Shown here: positions 27,641-36,631 of the stretch, piece after piece
Position numbering within the stretch: position 1 is the first letter of the stretch
Layout of the letters: every line of letters starts with the position of its first letter
Source: JAQUBU01 sp036677685
GTDB lineage: Bacteria > Bacillota > Syntrophomonadia > Syntrophomonadales > Syntrophomonadaceae
Direction of reading: 5' to 3'
NCBI GenBank assembly: GCA_036677685.1
Contig: JAVBWA010000010.1
Span: 56,838-120,837 of the forward strand
DNA: 64,000 bases
Translations under genes and position numbers: made by a program
Notes under the pieces: generated by a model
Told to the model about the DNA's origin: nothing
Databases searched by the model: none
What the model saw: only the letters and a program-made list of their open reading frames with translations

Positions 27641-28831
27641 TTAGCCAACCCATTCCCATATAGCTGCCACCCCCTGGCCATGACCTACGCACATGCTCTC
27701 TACAGCATATTTAGCGCCATAGTAGGGCATTTCATTCATAAGAGTGGTGGCTATTCTTGCTCCGGTACAGCCCAGCGGATGACCCAGAGCAATCCCGCTC
27801 CCCCGCGGATTCAGCAGCGGATGATTGCGGATACCCAGTTCCTTGGTGCAATAAACCGCCTGGGACGCAAAAGCTTCATTGATTTCCCAAATATCAATTT
27901 GATCCATAGTCATCCCGGCTTGTTTTAATACCAGGGGAATGGCTACTGCAGGTCCAATCCCCATATAAATGGGATCAACACCAATCGCCTTGAATCCCAC
28001 CAGTTTCATCTTAGGTTTTAAACCCAACTCTTTACATTTATCCCCGCTGGCTACCAGTACTACCGCCGCGGCATCGTTGGTTTGGCTCGCATTGCCAGCC
28101 GTAACCGTAGCTGCTTCATCTTTCAAAAAGACCGGCTCCATCTTGGCCAGAGTTTCCATGGTAGTATCTGGTCTGATTCCCTGATCCCGGTCAACAATCA
28201 CTTTTTTGGTAGTTCCATCCTTCTGGGGTGCATCAGCCTCTATCGGCAGAATTTCATTTTTGAACAAGCCATCTTCCGTTGCTTTATGGGCTTTAAGGTG
28301 GCTTTCATAGGCCATTAAATCCTGTTCTTCCCGCGTGATGCCATACTTACGGGCTACCATTTCTGCGGTCCATCCCATGGCCTTGGCATTTTCATCGGTG
28401 AATTCCCCCAGACGCGGATTGTGAACATTGCCAAAACCCATGGGGACATGAGTCATGTGTTGGACGCCGCCAGCCAGTATAAGCTCGGATCCCCAACCCA
28501 TATTAATTTCGGCTATAGCATTGAAAATAGCCTGGACCCCGGAGGAGCAGAAGCGATCCACTGTGCAGCCAGGAACACTATAAGGGAAACCAGCCATGAT
28601 AACCGAATAGCGCCCGATATTGCTGGCCATATCATTAATCAGGGCAGTTCCGCCCAGGATAACCCCATCAAGTTCTTCTTTTTTATCTTCCAGGCCAGCT
28701 CTGCGCATTAATTCGTTCATAACCAGACCAGCCATGTCATCCGCTCGCAGGTTGGCAAACCAGGAGTTTTTCCCCGCCTTGGCTATACCGGTGCGAACAG
28801 CTTCAACCAAATATATATCTCTCATTCTCAA
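27641..28831 (-). CDS. Acetyl-CoA acetyltransferase (thiolase)
   Basis: A 396-residue thiolase with intact catalytic set: VDRFCSSGVQAIF (Cys about 92), EINEAFASQAV, GSGIALGHPLGCTGAR and SMCVGHGQG. It belongs to the FadA/AtoB-like group. Encoded 27 nt downstream of the long acyl-CoA dehydrogenase gene. Together with the genes at 24308 and 23096 this makes three thiolase-superfamily genes in the cluster, so this one may act on a chain length or branching different from the others. Confidence 0.95.
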   Translation of the reverse strand: MRMRDIYLVEAVRTGIAKAGKNSWFANLRADDMAGLVMNELMRRAGLEDKKEELDGVILGGTALINDMASNIGRYSVIMAGFPYSVPGCTVDRFCSSGVQAIFNAIAEINMGWGSELILAGGVQHMTHVPMGFGNVHNPRLGEFTDENAKAMGWTAEMVARKYGITREEQDLMAYESHLKAHKATEDGLFKNEILPIEADAPQKDGTTKKVIVDRDQGIRPDTTMETLAKMEPVFLKDEAATVTAGNASQTNDAAAVVLVASGDKCKELGLKPKMKLVGFKAIGVDPIYMGIGPAVAIPLVLKQAGMTMDQIDIWEINEAFASQAVYCTKELGIRNHPLLNPRGSGIALGHPLGCTGARIATTLMNEMPYYGAKYAVESMCVGHGQGVAAIWEWVG

Positions 28832-28857
28832 TTTCCCCTCCTATCTATTTAAGCAGT

Positions 28858-30681
28858 TTAGCTAACAATTAAGGCTTCTTCAGGCACTTCCAAAACTGTC
28901 GTATCTGCATTTTTAATAATTTCCGCCAGGGTAAACACGTTGGGCAGGGAGTTGTTCACATAGTAACGGGCACTAGCCACTTTGCCCTTGTAGAAGTTCA
29001 GGTCATAATGGTCATCCGCTAATTCCGCAATCATTTTATTAGCCAGAATAGCTTGATCCAAAAGACACATGGCAACATAGAGTTGAGCAAAAATAAACAA
29101 GGTTCTAATTGCATAAAGGTTAACTAATTCACCCTTCTCAGCCTTATTGGCTTGCCACGACATAATTAGCTGCCATATTTCTTCGGCAGCTTCATATGCA
29201 TCCGCCAGGACAGTTACATCTTTCTCCAAACCAGCCGCGTTTTTATTGGAATCAATAAATTCCTTGATGCTCGCCATCCACTTTTTGAAAGGCTCACCGT
29301 TATCCATAGTCATCTTGCGGCCTACCAGATCGTTACCATGAATGAAGGAGGTTCCTTCCCAAATAGTTAATACTTTGGAGTCACGCATATACTGTTCTAC
29401 TGGATACTCTTTCGTGTAACCAACCCCACCCAGGCACTGAATGGCCTCTGCCGTAATCAATACTGCCGTTTCACTGCCATAGCACTTTACCAGCGGGGTC
29501 AATATAGCGGCAATATCTGCACATTCCTTGGCCTTGGCTTTATCACTGGAATTCCCGGCTATATCCAGGTTATAGAATCCTTTGAATATCATGGCTCTAA
29601 TTCCTTCGGTATGAGCTTTCATGTCCAGCAGCATCCTTCTAACATCGGAATGCTTGATAATGGGTACCCGCTCACCTTTAATGTAGCCCTGAACGCGGTC
29701 AATGGTGTATTGGGCAGCCAAAACATAAGCTTCAGAAGCCTGATTGTTGGCATTATGACCGGTTCCAATGCGGGATTCGTTCATCATATTGAACATCATG
29801 GCCAGGCCTTTGGAGCGACCCTTCTCATCAGGAGCCTTGCCAACCATAATTCCATAACATTCATCATTTTCTCCGAAGTTCAGCATACAAGTTGCCGAAC
29901 CGTTAAGTCCCATCTTATGCTCTATGGCAATGGTAGTAACGTCGTTGGCTTTACCCATACTGCCGTCTTCGTTTACCCAAAACTTTGGCACAATGTAAAG
30001 ACCCAGACCGGATGAACCTTTAGCCCCCTGCGGAGGACGAGCCAGAACCATATGAATGGTGTTCTCAACTATGGAGCCGTCACCAGCCGTGATGAACATC
30101 TTGGTCCCTTTTATCTTCCATATTCTAGGGTCATCAGTAGGATAGGATCTAGTCAGGGCATCCCCTACATCTGAGCCAGCCGAAGGTTCTGTCAGGTTCA
30201 TGGTTCCCTGCCAATCACCACTGAGCATCTTGGGAAGGAATCTGTCTTTGTCGGCCTGGGTTCCAAACTCGATAATCAAATTGGCGGCACCGGAAGTCAG
30301 TTTAATGTTTGAACCCATAGCCGGACAGGCGGCAGCAATCATTTCTGCGGCTGCTTTATATAGTACCAGGGGCATTCCACCATCAAGCTCGATGCATTCG
30401 CTGCTGGAACCCCATCCATTTTTCTGCAGAAATTGAAATACTTCTTTGTAACCGGAGGGATTTGTAACCACGCCGTTTTCAAATTTTACCGGGTTCTTGT
30501 CACCTTCGGCATTGATGGGGCTGACTACCTCGCGAGCGACTTTATATGCTTCGGTCATAATCGGATCAATATCTTCCAATCCAAAGTATTCCTTAAAACG
30601 GTCACAGGCCAATACTTCTTCAGTAGGCAGCCATTCTTTCAAGATGAATTTTAGATCGCGAACATTATATTTAAATTCCAT
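28858..30681 (-). CDS. Long (607-residue) acyl-CoA dehydrogenase
   Basis: A 607-residue FAD-dependent acyl-CoA dehydrogenase of the long branch with an extra C-terminal helical domain (DmdC/FadE5-like). The flavin and substrate motifs MNLTEPSAGSDVGD, KMFITAGD and MNESRIGTG are seen, with the catalytic Glu in TIWEGTSFIHGNDLVGRK (about 430). It dehydrogenates acyl-CoA to enoyl-CoA and would pass electrons to ETF; no ETF genes are in the window. It lies between crotonase and thiolase genes, 18-26 nt apart, so it is part of one operon. A second, shorter dehydrogenase is encoded at 38929-40086. Confidence 0.94.
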   Translation of the reverse strand: MEFKYNVRDLKFILKEWLPTEEVLACDRFKEYFGLEDIDPIMTEAYKVAREVVSPINAEGDKNPVKFENGVVTNPSGYKEVFQFLQKNGWGSSSECIELDGGMPLVLYKAAAEMIAAACPAMGSNIKLTSGAANLIIEFGTQADKDRFLPKMLSGDWQGTMNLTEPSAGSDVGDALTRSYPTDDPRIWKIKGTKMFITAGDGSIVENTIHMVLARPPQGAKGSSGLGLYIVPKFWVNEDGSMGKANDVTTIAIEHKMGLNGSATCMLNFGENDECYGIMVGKAPDEKGRSKGLAMMFNMMNESRIGTGHNANNQASEAYVLAAQYTIDRVQGYIKGERVPIIKHSDVRRMLLDMKAHTEGIRAMIFKGFYNLDIAGNSSDKAKAKECADIAAILTPLVKCYGSETAVLITAEAIQCLGGVGYTKEYPVEQYMRDSKVLTIWEGTSFIHGNDLVGRKMTMDNGEPFKKWMASIKEFIDSNKNAAGLEKDVTVLADAYEAAEEIWQLIMSWQANKAEKGELVNLYAIRTLFIFAQLYVAMCLLDQAILANKMIAELADDHYDLNFYKGKVASARYYVNNSLPNVFTLAEIIKNADTTVLEVPEEALIVS

Positions 30682-30699
30682 GATGATTCCTCCTAATTA

Positions 30700-31494
30700 C
30701 TATTCACCTGTATAAACTGCTTTGCGTTTTTCCAAAAATGCATTCATACCTTCTTTGGCGTCTTTGGTTCCGTAAGTCATTGCCCATCCATGGGTTTCAA
30801 TCTGCATGCCCTTTTCCAGGCTGGTACTCCAGGCTGCATTGAGAGCCTCCTTGGCCATTCTTAATGAAAAGGCCGGCTTTTTGGCCAGTTTACGGGCCAT
30901 CGCCATCGTGGTTTCCTTTAATTCTGCCAGGGGCACCACTTTATTTATCAACCCTAAATCAAGTGCGGTCTGGGCATCAATAGTTTCACCCAGGAATACT
31001 AGTTCTTTGGCTTTACACAGCGAGACATGCTGGGGCAATCTTTGAGTAGCTCCGGCTCCCGGGTATATACCGACATTTATCTCAGGCAGTGCAAACTTGG
31101 CATTATCCGCCGCAATGCGCAAATCACAACTTAGCGCATTCTCGAAACCTCCCCCGAAACAAAAGCCTGCAATCATAGCAATAGTAGGCTTGGGGAGGTT
31201 AGTCAAGGCCAAACTGGCTGCCATTACCTTGTCTGCAAATTCCCTTGCATCTTTTACGCCGTAATTAACCATGGCAGCCAAATCCCCGCCTGCACTGTAC
31301 GCCTTATCGTTCCCGGTCATTATCAATACTTTGATTTCTGGATCTATACCGGCCTGATAAATAGCATCATTACGTTCCATTACCAATTGGGCATTGGCAG
31401 CATTTAACGCTTCGGGACGGTTATACTGAACAATGGCAATGTCATCTTCAATAATCACCTTAATATACTGGTAATTCTCATCCCTATAGCTCAA
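30700..31494 (-). CDS. Enoyl-CoA hydratase/isomerase (crotonase family)
   Basis: A crotonase of 264 residues if it starts at TTG 31494. I prefer this to ATG 31515: AAAGGGG lies 8 nt upstream and the resulting N-terminus (SYRDENYQYIKV) matches the paralog at 25578-26372 (SYRDKKYNTMLV). Catalytic Glu residues are in FGGGFENALSCD and LPEINVGIYPGAG. First gene of the run crotonase, acyl-CoA dehydrogenase, thiolase. Upstream lies a 14-bp inverted repeat (31579-31655) and then the symporter gene. Confidence 0.92.
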   Translation of the reverse strand: MSYRDENYQYIKVIIEDDIAIVQYNRPEALNAANAQLVMERNDAIYQAGIDPEIKVLIMTGNDKAYSAGGDLAAMVNYGVKDAREFADKVMAASLALTNLPKPTIAMIAGFCFGGGFENALSCDLRIAADNAKFALPEINVGIYPGAGATQRLPQHVSLCKAKELVFLGETIDAQTALDLGLINKVVPLAELKETTMAMARKLAKKPAFSLRMAKEALNAAWSTSLEKGMQIETHGWAMTYGTKDAKEGMNAFLEKRKAVYTGE

Positions 31495-31578
31495 GTCTTC
31501 ATCCCCTTTCAACAAACTAGGGCGTGCTTAATTCCTTTATAATATTTGGGTTATTAGGAAAATTTTTTAATATTTTTA

Positions 31579-31655
31579 GATTGATACCACTATTTGACAC
31601 ATACAGACGTATTACATATAAATTTCATTTGAATATGCTCTTAGTGGTATCAATC
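31579..31655. other. Long-spaced 14-bp perfect inverted repeat
   Basis: GATTGATACCACTA (31579-31592) and TAGTGGTATCAATC (31642-31655) are perfect complements 49 nt apart, between the symporter and crotonase genes. No T-run follows the stem. It may be an operator pair, an mRNA stem separating expression levels, or a remnant of a small element. Confidence 0.5.
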
Positions 31656-31714
31656 ACATCTGTTAACATCGGTGTAAATAAAGCCCAACGCTTTGGCTGT
31701 TATTGCTGTGCCTA

Positions 31715-33142
31715 TTATAATGCACCCTGAGCCTCTGCCTCCGCCAGTGCCTGTTGATATACCTCATACCCATCGGATACCGGCTTGGGCGCCATCAAGG
31801 TAAGTACTACCAGTATGGGAACTCCACACGCCAGCGATGGCCATAGAGAAGTACAATAGGGATTGCCGGAAAAATGCCACACAGCTGCTACAAGACCGCC
31901 AACCAGTATTGACCAGAACGCTGCCCGGCTGTCAACCCGCGGCCAGAATATGGCTACTAACAAAACTAATCCGGCAATGGCTCTAATCTGAAAAGCACCT
32001 GCCATCTGAGCTAGTATGGAACCGGCATGCAAACCAAAATAGGTCGCTGCCAGACCAACTATAGTCATAGCTATACGGGAAAACTTCAGCCGCTCCTCCT
32101 CTAGTGCATTCGGCTTGAATAACTTGTAGACATCCTCACTGAGCATGGTACTGGTGAGCAGCAATAATGCCGGACCGGTGGATAAAATAGCCGCCAGTAT
32201 ACCCATGGAAGCCAAAACCGCGAAAACCGGCCCCAAATTACTGGCCACCGTATAAAGGATACTTCCGCTTACAGCATCAGGTGTCATCACTCTGCCAGCT
32301 ACACCAATCAATGCCGGAAAACAAGCAAATATCAGCGTTAGTACTGAGGCCCAGGCGAATCCTTGCTTATAGGAACGTTCATTTCTGGCTCCAAATATAG
32401 CGGCTATCAACACCGAAGCCGCAAAGAACGACAACGCTGTACCTAATACCCAGCCAGCCATGGTTAACAGATCAGGCTGATCCATCTGAAAAAATGTCGC
32501 GGGAAGCGCAGCCTTCATTCCACCAATGCCGCCCGCCCATTTCACGGCACAAAAAGCCACTGTACCTAGCCCAACATACATCACCAAAGTATGAAGCGCA
32601 TTCATCCAGGCCATACCCTTCATTCCACCCGTAATGCACAGGACTATGAACAGAATTCCCAGTACCCAGGTAATCATAGTCTTGTCAACTCCCAGCAACG
32701 GAGACAGTATATTCCCCGCGGCCACCGGCTGCATGGCAAAAAGGATAGCGTAAACTAAAACCAGCACAATCATCATGACCATTCTGGTTTTGGCATCGAA
32801 CCTTGCAGCGTAAACCTGTGGCACCGATACCGAATTGAATTTATTGCCGATAACCCGGTAGAACTTGGAGGCCGTCAGTAGAACTACTATACAGCCGATA
32901 CTCATACCCCAGTTGACCCATACCGCAGATATTCCCAAATTAAAGGCCTGGGCGGCATTGCCGACCGTGCCTGCACCAGCGATAATTTCCGCAAACAGCA
33001 ACGGGATAATCAACATTGCACCCAAATCTTTTTTAGCAACGAAAAACTCAGCTAAAGTGCTCTTCTGCCTCATCATATATATTCCAATGCCCGTAGTTAT
33101 CGCAAAATAGGCTAATACACAAGTTATAACCATAGAATACAA
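31715..33142 (-). CDS. Sodium:solute symporter (SSS family)
   Basis: A 475-residue membrane protein with about 13 hydrophobic segments. SSS features include the early block DLGAMLIIPLLFAEIIAGAGTVGNAAQAF and the helix GMKGMAWMNALHTLVMYVG. SSS proteins use the sodium gradient to import carboxylates, sugars or amino acids. It lies 31 nt after the CoA-transferase gene, behind the same sigma-54 promoter (34657-34671), which suggests it imports the acid that the transferase activates. Sodium coupling fits a cell that also exports sodium by decarboxylation. Confidence 0.9.
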   Translation of the reverse strand: MYSMVITCVLAYFAITTGIGIYMMRQKSTLAEFFVAKKDLGAMLIIPLLFAEIIAGAGTVGNAAQAFNLGISAVWVNWGMSIGCIVVLLTASKFYRVIGNKFNSVSVPQVYAARFDAKTRMVMMIVLVLVYAILFAMQPVAAGNILSPLLGVDKTMITWVLGILFIVLCITGGMKGMAWMNALHTLVMYVGLGTVAFCAVKWAGGIGGMKAALPATFFQMDQPDLLTMAGWVLGTALSFFAASVLIAAIFGARNERSYKQGFAWASVLTLIFACFPALIGVAGRVMTPDAVSGSILYTVASNLGPVFAVLASMGILAAILSTGPALLLLTSTMLSEDVYKLFKPNALEEERLKFSRIAMTIVGLAATYFGLHAGSILAQMAGAFQIRAIAGLVLLVAIFWPRVDSRAAFWSILVGGLVAAVWHFSGNPYCTSLWPSLACGVPILVVLTLMAPKPVSDGYEVYQQALAEAEAQGAL

Positions 33143-33173
33143 TCCCCCTCATTATTCGTTCATAAAACATGGT

Positions 33174-34520
33174 CTAATCGATCTTGTTGCTCCTGGTCCA
33201 GATTCCCTGTTCACCAGCTGCTTTTATTAATTCATCGCGAAAATCAGGGTGAGCAATATCAATAAGCAATTCCGCCCTTTTATAGGTCGATTTGCCCATC
33301 ATATTGGCGATACCGTATTCGGTCACTATATAGGGAGCCAAGGTTCTGGGAAGCGTAACAATCGTCCCTGGATTTAAGGTAGGTACAATACGGGAAACGG
33401 TTTTGCCTTTTTGAACCTTGGTTGAAGTCATACAGATAAAAGGTTTGCCCCCTTTTGAATACATCGCTCCTATGGTAAAATCAAGTTGACCACCGGTGCC
33501 AGAAATATTTCTGAACCCAGAGGACTCCGAGTTTATTTGGCTGAACAAATCGATTTCCACGGCGTTGTTGATGGCCAGCAGCTTATCGTTTAAGGCCATT
33601 CTGGCCGGGGAATTGGTTATGTCCACCGGATAGGCTGCGCAGACCGGATTCCGGTCCATATAGTCATATAGCTTCTGGGATCCCAAGGCAAAGGTGTAGG
33701 CGATCTTTCCTTGGTCAATATTCTTCCTGGCTCCGGTGACCTTTCCTTTTTCAATCAGGTCAATGAAACATTCGGCCATCATTTCCGAATGAATCCCCAG
33801 ATCTTTGAGGTCGGTATCGGCGATCATCTTGCCGATCATTGAGGGCATGGCCCCTATACCAAACTGGAGAGTGGCACTATCTTCTATCTGCTCGATAATT
33901 AAAGCTGCTATCTTTTGCTCGGCCTCTGAAACCGCAAACTCGGAGGGAAAGGCTATCATCGGAGTGCTGTTTTCTACAATATAGTCAACCTTGGAAATAT
34001 GGATACATTCCTGTTCCCCACCCAGGCACCATGGAGCCTGGTCATTCACCTCAAGAATTACTATATCGGCTGAGTCACATATAAGCTTGGCATAGGAGCA
34101 TGATGTCCCGAAATTGAAATAGCCGTTTTCATCGGGAGCTGTCGTCATTATCATGGCAACATTCAACGGACCATAATTGCCCATTCTCACATTATAGGGA
34201 CACTGACCATAATTACCCGGCAGATAATATGAAAGCCCCTTGTCACCCAGATGTCTGTCATGGCCGCTGAAATGACCACTGTGATAGATAAACGATTTGT
34301 GCTCGGGGTCTGCTGTGGCAACTTTGGGATCAAAGAGTACACAAACGCCCTTTATCCAAACATCTTTTAATTCCCCAACCCGCTTGGATAAAGCTTCATC
34401 CAAAGCTCGCGGAGCCATAGCAAAATGGCCGTACCATACATAATCGCCTGATTTTACAACCTTTACTGCTTCATCCGCGCTGCGTAGCTTGTTCCTATAT
34501 AAATCCATATAACCGCCCAT
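33174..34520 (-). CDS. Acetyl-CoA hydrolase/CoA-transferase family protein
   Basis: A 448-residue CoA-transferase of the Cat1/4-hydroxybutyrate CoA-transferase family. The active-site glutamate is probably that in QINSESSGFRNISGTGGQLDF (about residue 330). Such enzymes move CoA between acetyl-CoA (or butyryl-CoA) and a free acid, activating the acid without ATP. I keep the first ATG because GGAGGT lies 5 nt before it. It is led by a clear sigma-54 promoter 137 nt upstream and is followed at once by the symporter gene. Activation of glutarate or another fatty/dicarboxylic acid is the likely role, by context only. Confidence 0.92.
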   Translation of the reverse strand: MGGYMDLYRNKLRSADEAVKVVKSGDYVWYGHFAMAPRALDEALSKRVGELKDVWIKGVCVLFDPKVATADPEHKSFIYHSGHFSGHDRHLGDKGLSYYLPGNYGQCPYNVRMGNYGPLNVAMIMTTAPDENGYFNFGTSCSYAKLICDSADIVILEVNDQAPWCLGGEQECIHISKVDYIVENSTPMIAFPSEFAVSEAEQKIAALIIEQIEDSATLQFGIGAMPSMIGKMIADTDLKDLGIHSEMMAECFIDLIEKGKVTGARKNIDQGKIAYTFALGSQKLYDYMDRNPVCAAYPVDITNSPARMALNDKLLAINNAVEIDLFSQINSESSGFRNISGTGGQLDFTIGAMYSKGGKPFICMTSTKVQKGKTVSRIVPTLNPGTIVTLPRTLAPYIVTEYGIANMMGKSTYKRAELLIDIAHPDFRDELIKAAGEQGIWTRSNKID

Positions 34521-34656
34521 CTTTTACCTCCTTCATAAAAATTTTGCCTGATTCCACTTTTAAATAGTTCTTGTTTTGTATAACAGGTAACAGGTCTTCT
34601 TAATCTCACAGTTCAGTGCATAAACCACCCCCAATAAGCAGCTCATATTTTGAATA

Positions 34657-34671
34657 GCAATTTGTGTGCCA
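34657..34671 (-). promoter_or_regulatory. Sigma-54 promoter for CoA-transferase/symporter operon
   Basis: Minus strand TGGCACACAAATTGC, a full match to TGGCAC-N5-TTGC, 137 nt before the CoA-transferase start. A CTGTCCGG motif (34781-34788) lies 110 bp further upstream, the usual distance for an activator site. No gene lies in the 34521-34919 gap. Confidence 0.88.
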
Positions 34672-34780
34672 ATGCCCCCATTATTTGCTTCAAAACCCTA
34701 GACCAGTGGCCCTGCTTGTTTGACCCGCTCAGTCAATCCACCGAAGAGTGTTGTTTACAGCCACACATGTGTACGACTAT

Positions 34781-34788
34781 CCGGACAG
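34781..34788 (-). promoter_or_regulatory. Candidate activator-binding site (CTGTCCGG)
   Basis: CCGGACAG on the plus strand, 110 bp upstream of the sigma-54 promoter at 34657. The extended minus-strand form is TGTCCGG-N8-ACA. Similar sites precede the promoters at 38008 and 42241. Confidence 0.4.
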
Positions 34789-34919
34789 GCATTGGCAGAA
34801 CTTTAAATTGCATTTGCGAATCTTGTAATATTTAGTCATACACCGCTATTTGTGGTAGCCTTTTCCGCATAATATCACATTTTTCGATACCATTTTTTTG
34901 GGGAATAAAGCGACGCGTT

Positions 34920-36125
34920 TTATTTAAGCATTGGTATAAGAGTAATGTATATGCCTGTAAAAATGGCACTGGTGAGAACCCCGCAAATACTGGCTCCCAT
35001 GGCATACTGAATAATAATGGTTGATCTCTTAACTGCGGTGACTTCATGTTGGGCAATCTTGGCGGTGCTAGGTACACAGGAGACACCGGCAATACCGATA
35101 ACCGGATTGAAATTCTTACGATTGATAAAATAGACTATATATCCGCCAATAATACCGCCTGCCCCGGACAGCCCCAGAGCAATTACTCCCAGAATCAGCA
35201 GCGGGAGAATCGTGGGATTCAAGATGGTGGTGGCATCGCACAACACACCCAGCATCAAGCCCAAAAAGAAAGTCGCGGAGTACAGGAAGGTCGTCTCGAT
35301 TAGATTTACATAGCTGGTTATTCCTGATTCCTTGATTGCGACGCCCAGGAAGAAACTCAATAACAATGGCGCTGCTGCCGGTAATAGGAAACATAATACA
35401 GTACAGGCAACAACCGAGAAAATCAGTTTTTCCTGAGAGGTTACATTGGTTTTAACAGTAGTTTTAACCTTTATTCCTCTATGCTCTGCGGGAACCATGC
35501 ACCGGATTAGATACGGGTACCCCCCATAGCACAGGCTTAAATACAGGTAAGCAATAACCGTTATGGGAACAAAGAGTTCCGGAGCCAACATCAGCGATGA
35601 AAAAAGCACCAGCGGGCCGTCCGCAGTCCCTACTAAGGCCGCTGCAGCAGCGTGCGAAGGGTTGAGTCCCATCGCTATGGCGATGGGATAGGTTGCTATT
35701 GTACCCAGTTCAGCGAACATAGCAATCAGCATGCTGGTAAACGGATACGCCATAACATAGCTAAGATCGCTGATTACCCCTATTCCCATGAATACAAGAC
35801 AAGCAATCAAATTATTGCTAAAAGCAAAAGTATAAATAGGCTGTAATGCGTCAATCTGCAGGATACTCACTAAGGCAGCAGTCTCAGAGACCAATGGATC
35901 TACCAAGAGATTCCCCACCTTATTTATTTCTAAAAAGAGCATACCGGCATTAACTGCTGCCATACCGAATCCCATTGGTATCATAACCAGAGGTTCGAGG
36001 GTCTTTTTTGCCCCCAAAAAAACCAGTGCCATCCCCAACAGTACCAATACGATTCTGCCTATCACGATTTTTGGCTCTTGTGCAGCCAAGGTACCAAATC
36101 CCTGAAACAAATATGCTAAATCCAT
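34920..36125 (-). CDS. gcdB: Sodium-translocating decarboxylase beta subunit (OadB/GcdB family)
   Basis: A 401-residue integral membrane protein, the sodium channel subunit of biotin-dependent decarboxylases (oxaloacetate, methylmalonyl-CoA, glutaconyl-CoA). It removes CO2 from carboxybiotin and exports Na+. Key family motifs are present: GTADGPLVLFSS (the essential Asp of OadB region IIIa) and NPVIGIAGVSCVPSTAKIAQ (Asn and Ser of the Na+ site in helices IV/VIII). About nine to ten hydrophobic segments. Two tiny membrane-protein genes lie directly upstream. The other subunits, biotin carrier and GcdA, are on the opposite strand beyond the permease gene. The choice of glutaconyl-CoA as substrate rests on GcdA, not on this subunit. 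Confidence 0.9.
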   Translation of the reverse strand: MDLAYLFQGFGTLAAQEPKIVIGRIVLVLLGMALVFLGAKKTLEPLVMIPMGFGMAAVNAGMLFLEINKVGNLLVDPLVSETAALVSILQIDALQPIYTFAFSNNLIACLVFMGIGVISDLSYVMAYPFTSMLIAMFAELGTIATYPIAIAMGLNPSHAAAAALVGTADGPLVLFSSLMLAPELFVPITVIAYLYLSLCYGGYPYLIRCMVPAEHRGIKVKTTVKTNVTSQEKLIFSVVACTVLCFLLPAAAPLLLSFFLGVAIKESGITSYVNLIETTFLYSATFFLGLMLGVLCDATTILNPTILPLLILGVIALGLSGAGGIIGGYIVYFINRKNFNPVIGIAGVSCVPSTAKIAQHEVTAVKRSTIIIQYAMGASICGVLTSAIFTGIYITLIPMLK

Positions 36126-36153
36126 AAACTATCCTCTCTTTCCAATCTGCATC

Positions 36154-36291
36154 CTAAGTGTTTCCAGTATTATCATTTTCACGGGAAAAATGCCGGATAC
36201 TAAACATCAACCCTTTGATCATAACCGCAAGCAGAAATGATATTATAAATCCCATAGCATAAATGTGAATAGCTAACGATATGGATTCCAT
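36154..36291 (-). CDS. 45-residue single-helix membrane protein, OadG/GcdD-like
   Basis: Too short for normal gene calling. ATG at 36291 has GGAGGG 5 nt upstream and gives MESISLAIHIYAMGFIISFL, continuing through one hydrophobic helix (about 5-30) to a positively charged, then acidic tail. The pattern IYAMGFIISFLLAVMIKGLM resembles the membrane helix of OadG/GcdD, the small subunit that holds the decarboxylase together, but lacks the soluble tail of those proteins. It lies 28 nt upstream of the beta-subunit gene and is likely cotranslated with it. Function is inferred from place and pattern. Confidence 0.7.
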   Translation of the reverse strand: MESISLAIHIYAMGFIISFLLAVMIKGLMFSIRHFSRENDNTGNT

Positions 36292-36315
36292 CTAATCCCT
36301 CCAATCAAACGAGTT

Positions 36316-36414
36316 TTAGAGCAATTCTTTTCTGATAACAATTACGTATATTACCGCAATAATTAAACAGGCCACACCACCGATAATATTCTGCATTGTT
36401 GTAAACTCTAACAT
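36316..36414 (-). CDS. 32-residue single-helix membrane protein
   Basis: ATG at 36414 is preceded by a G-rich AAGGGGGGG stretch and encodes MLEFTTMQNIIGGVACLIIA followed by VIYVIVIRKELL. One membrane helix with a basic C-terminus. It ends 24 nt before the 45-residue gene's start, so small protein, small protein and beta subunit form a compact run. MmdE of methylmalonyl-CoA decarboxylase is a comparably tiny accessory subunit, but I see no sequence match that would prove this. Could also be a chance ORF, though the arrangement argues against it. Confidence 0.55.
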   Translation of the reverse strand: MLEFTTMQNIIGGVACLIIAVIYVIVIRKELL

Positions 36415-36631
36415 TCCAACCCCCCCTTGCCTTAATCTAAACTATTGCCTTGTATCTAAAATCAACCTATGATTAGGAGACCGCCATCTGAGTCTCTGGA
36501 AAAATACCCTGAATTTTCACATAGCACATATACAGGTCCTAAACGATAAGCAATTGAAGACATCAACCACCCATTTGATTCAAAAAATCGCACCTGATTA
36601 AATATCTTCTTCGCCTTTAGCTAAAACCGGC

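Noticed and set aside
34650..34835. 61-residue plus-strand ORF in the CoA-transferase upstream region
   Set aside because: Overlaps the sigma-54 promoter, lacks a ribosome site, and has no known relatives that I recognise.
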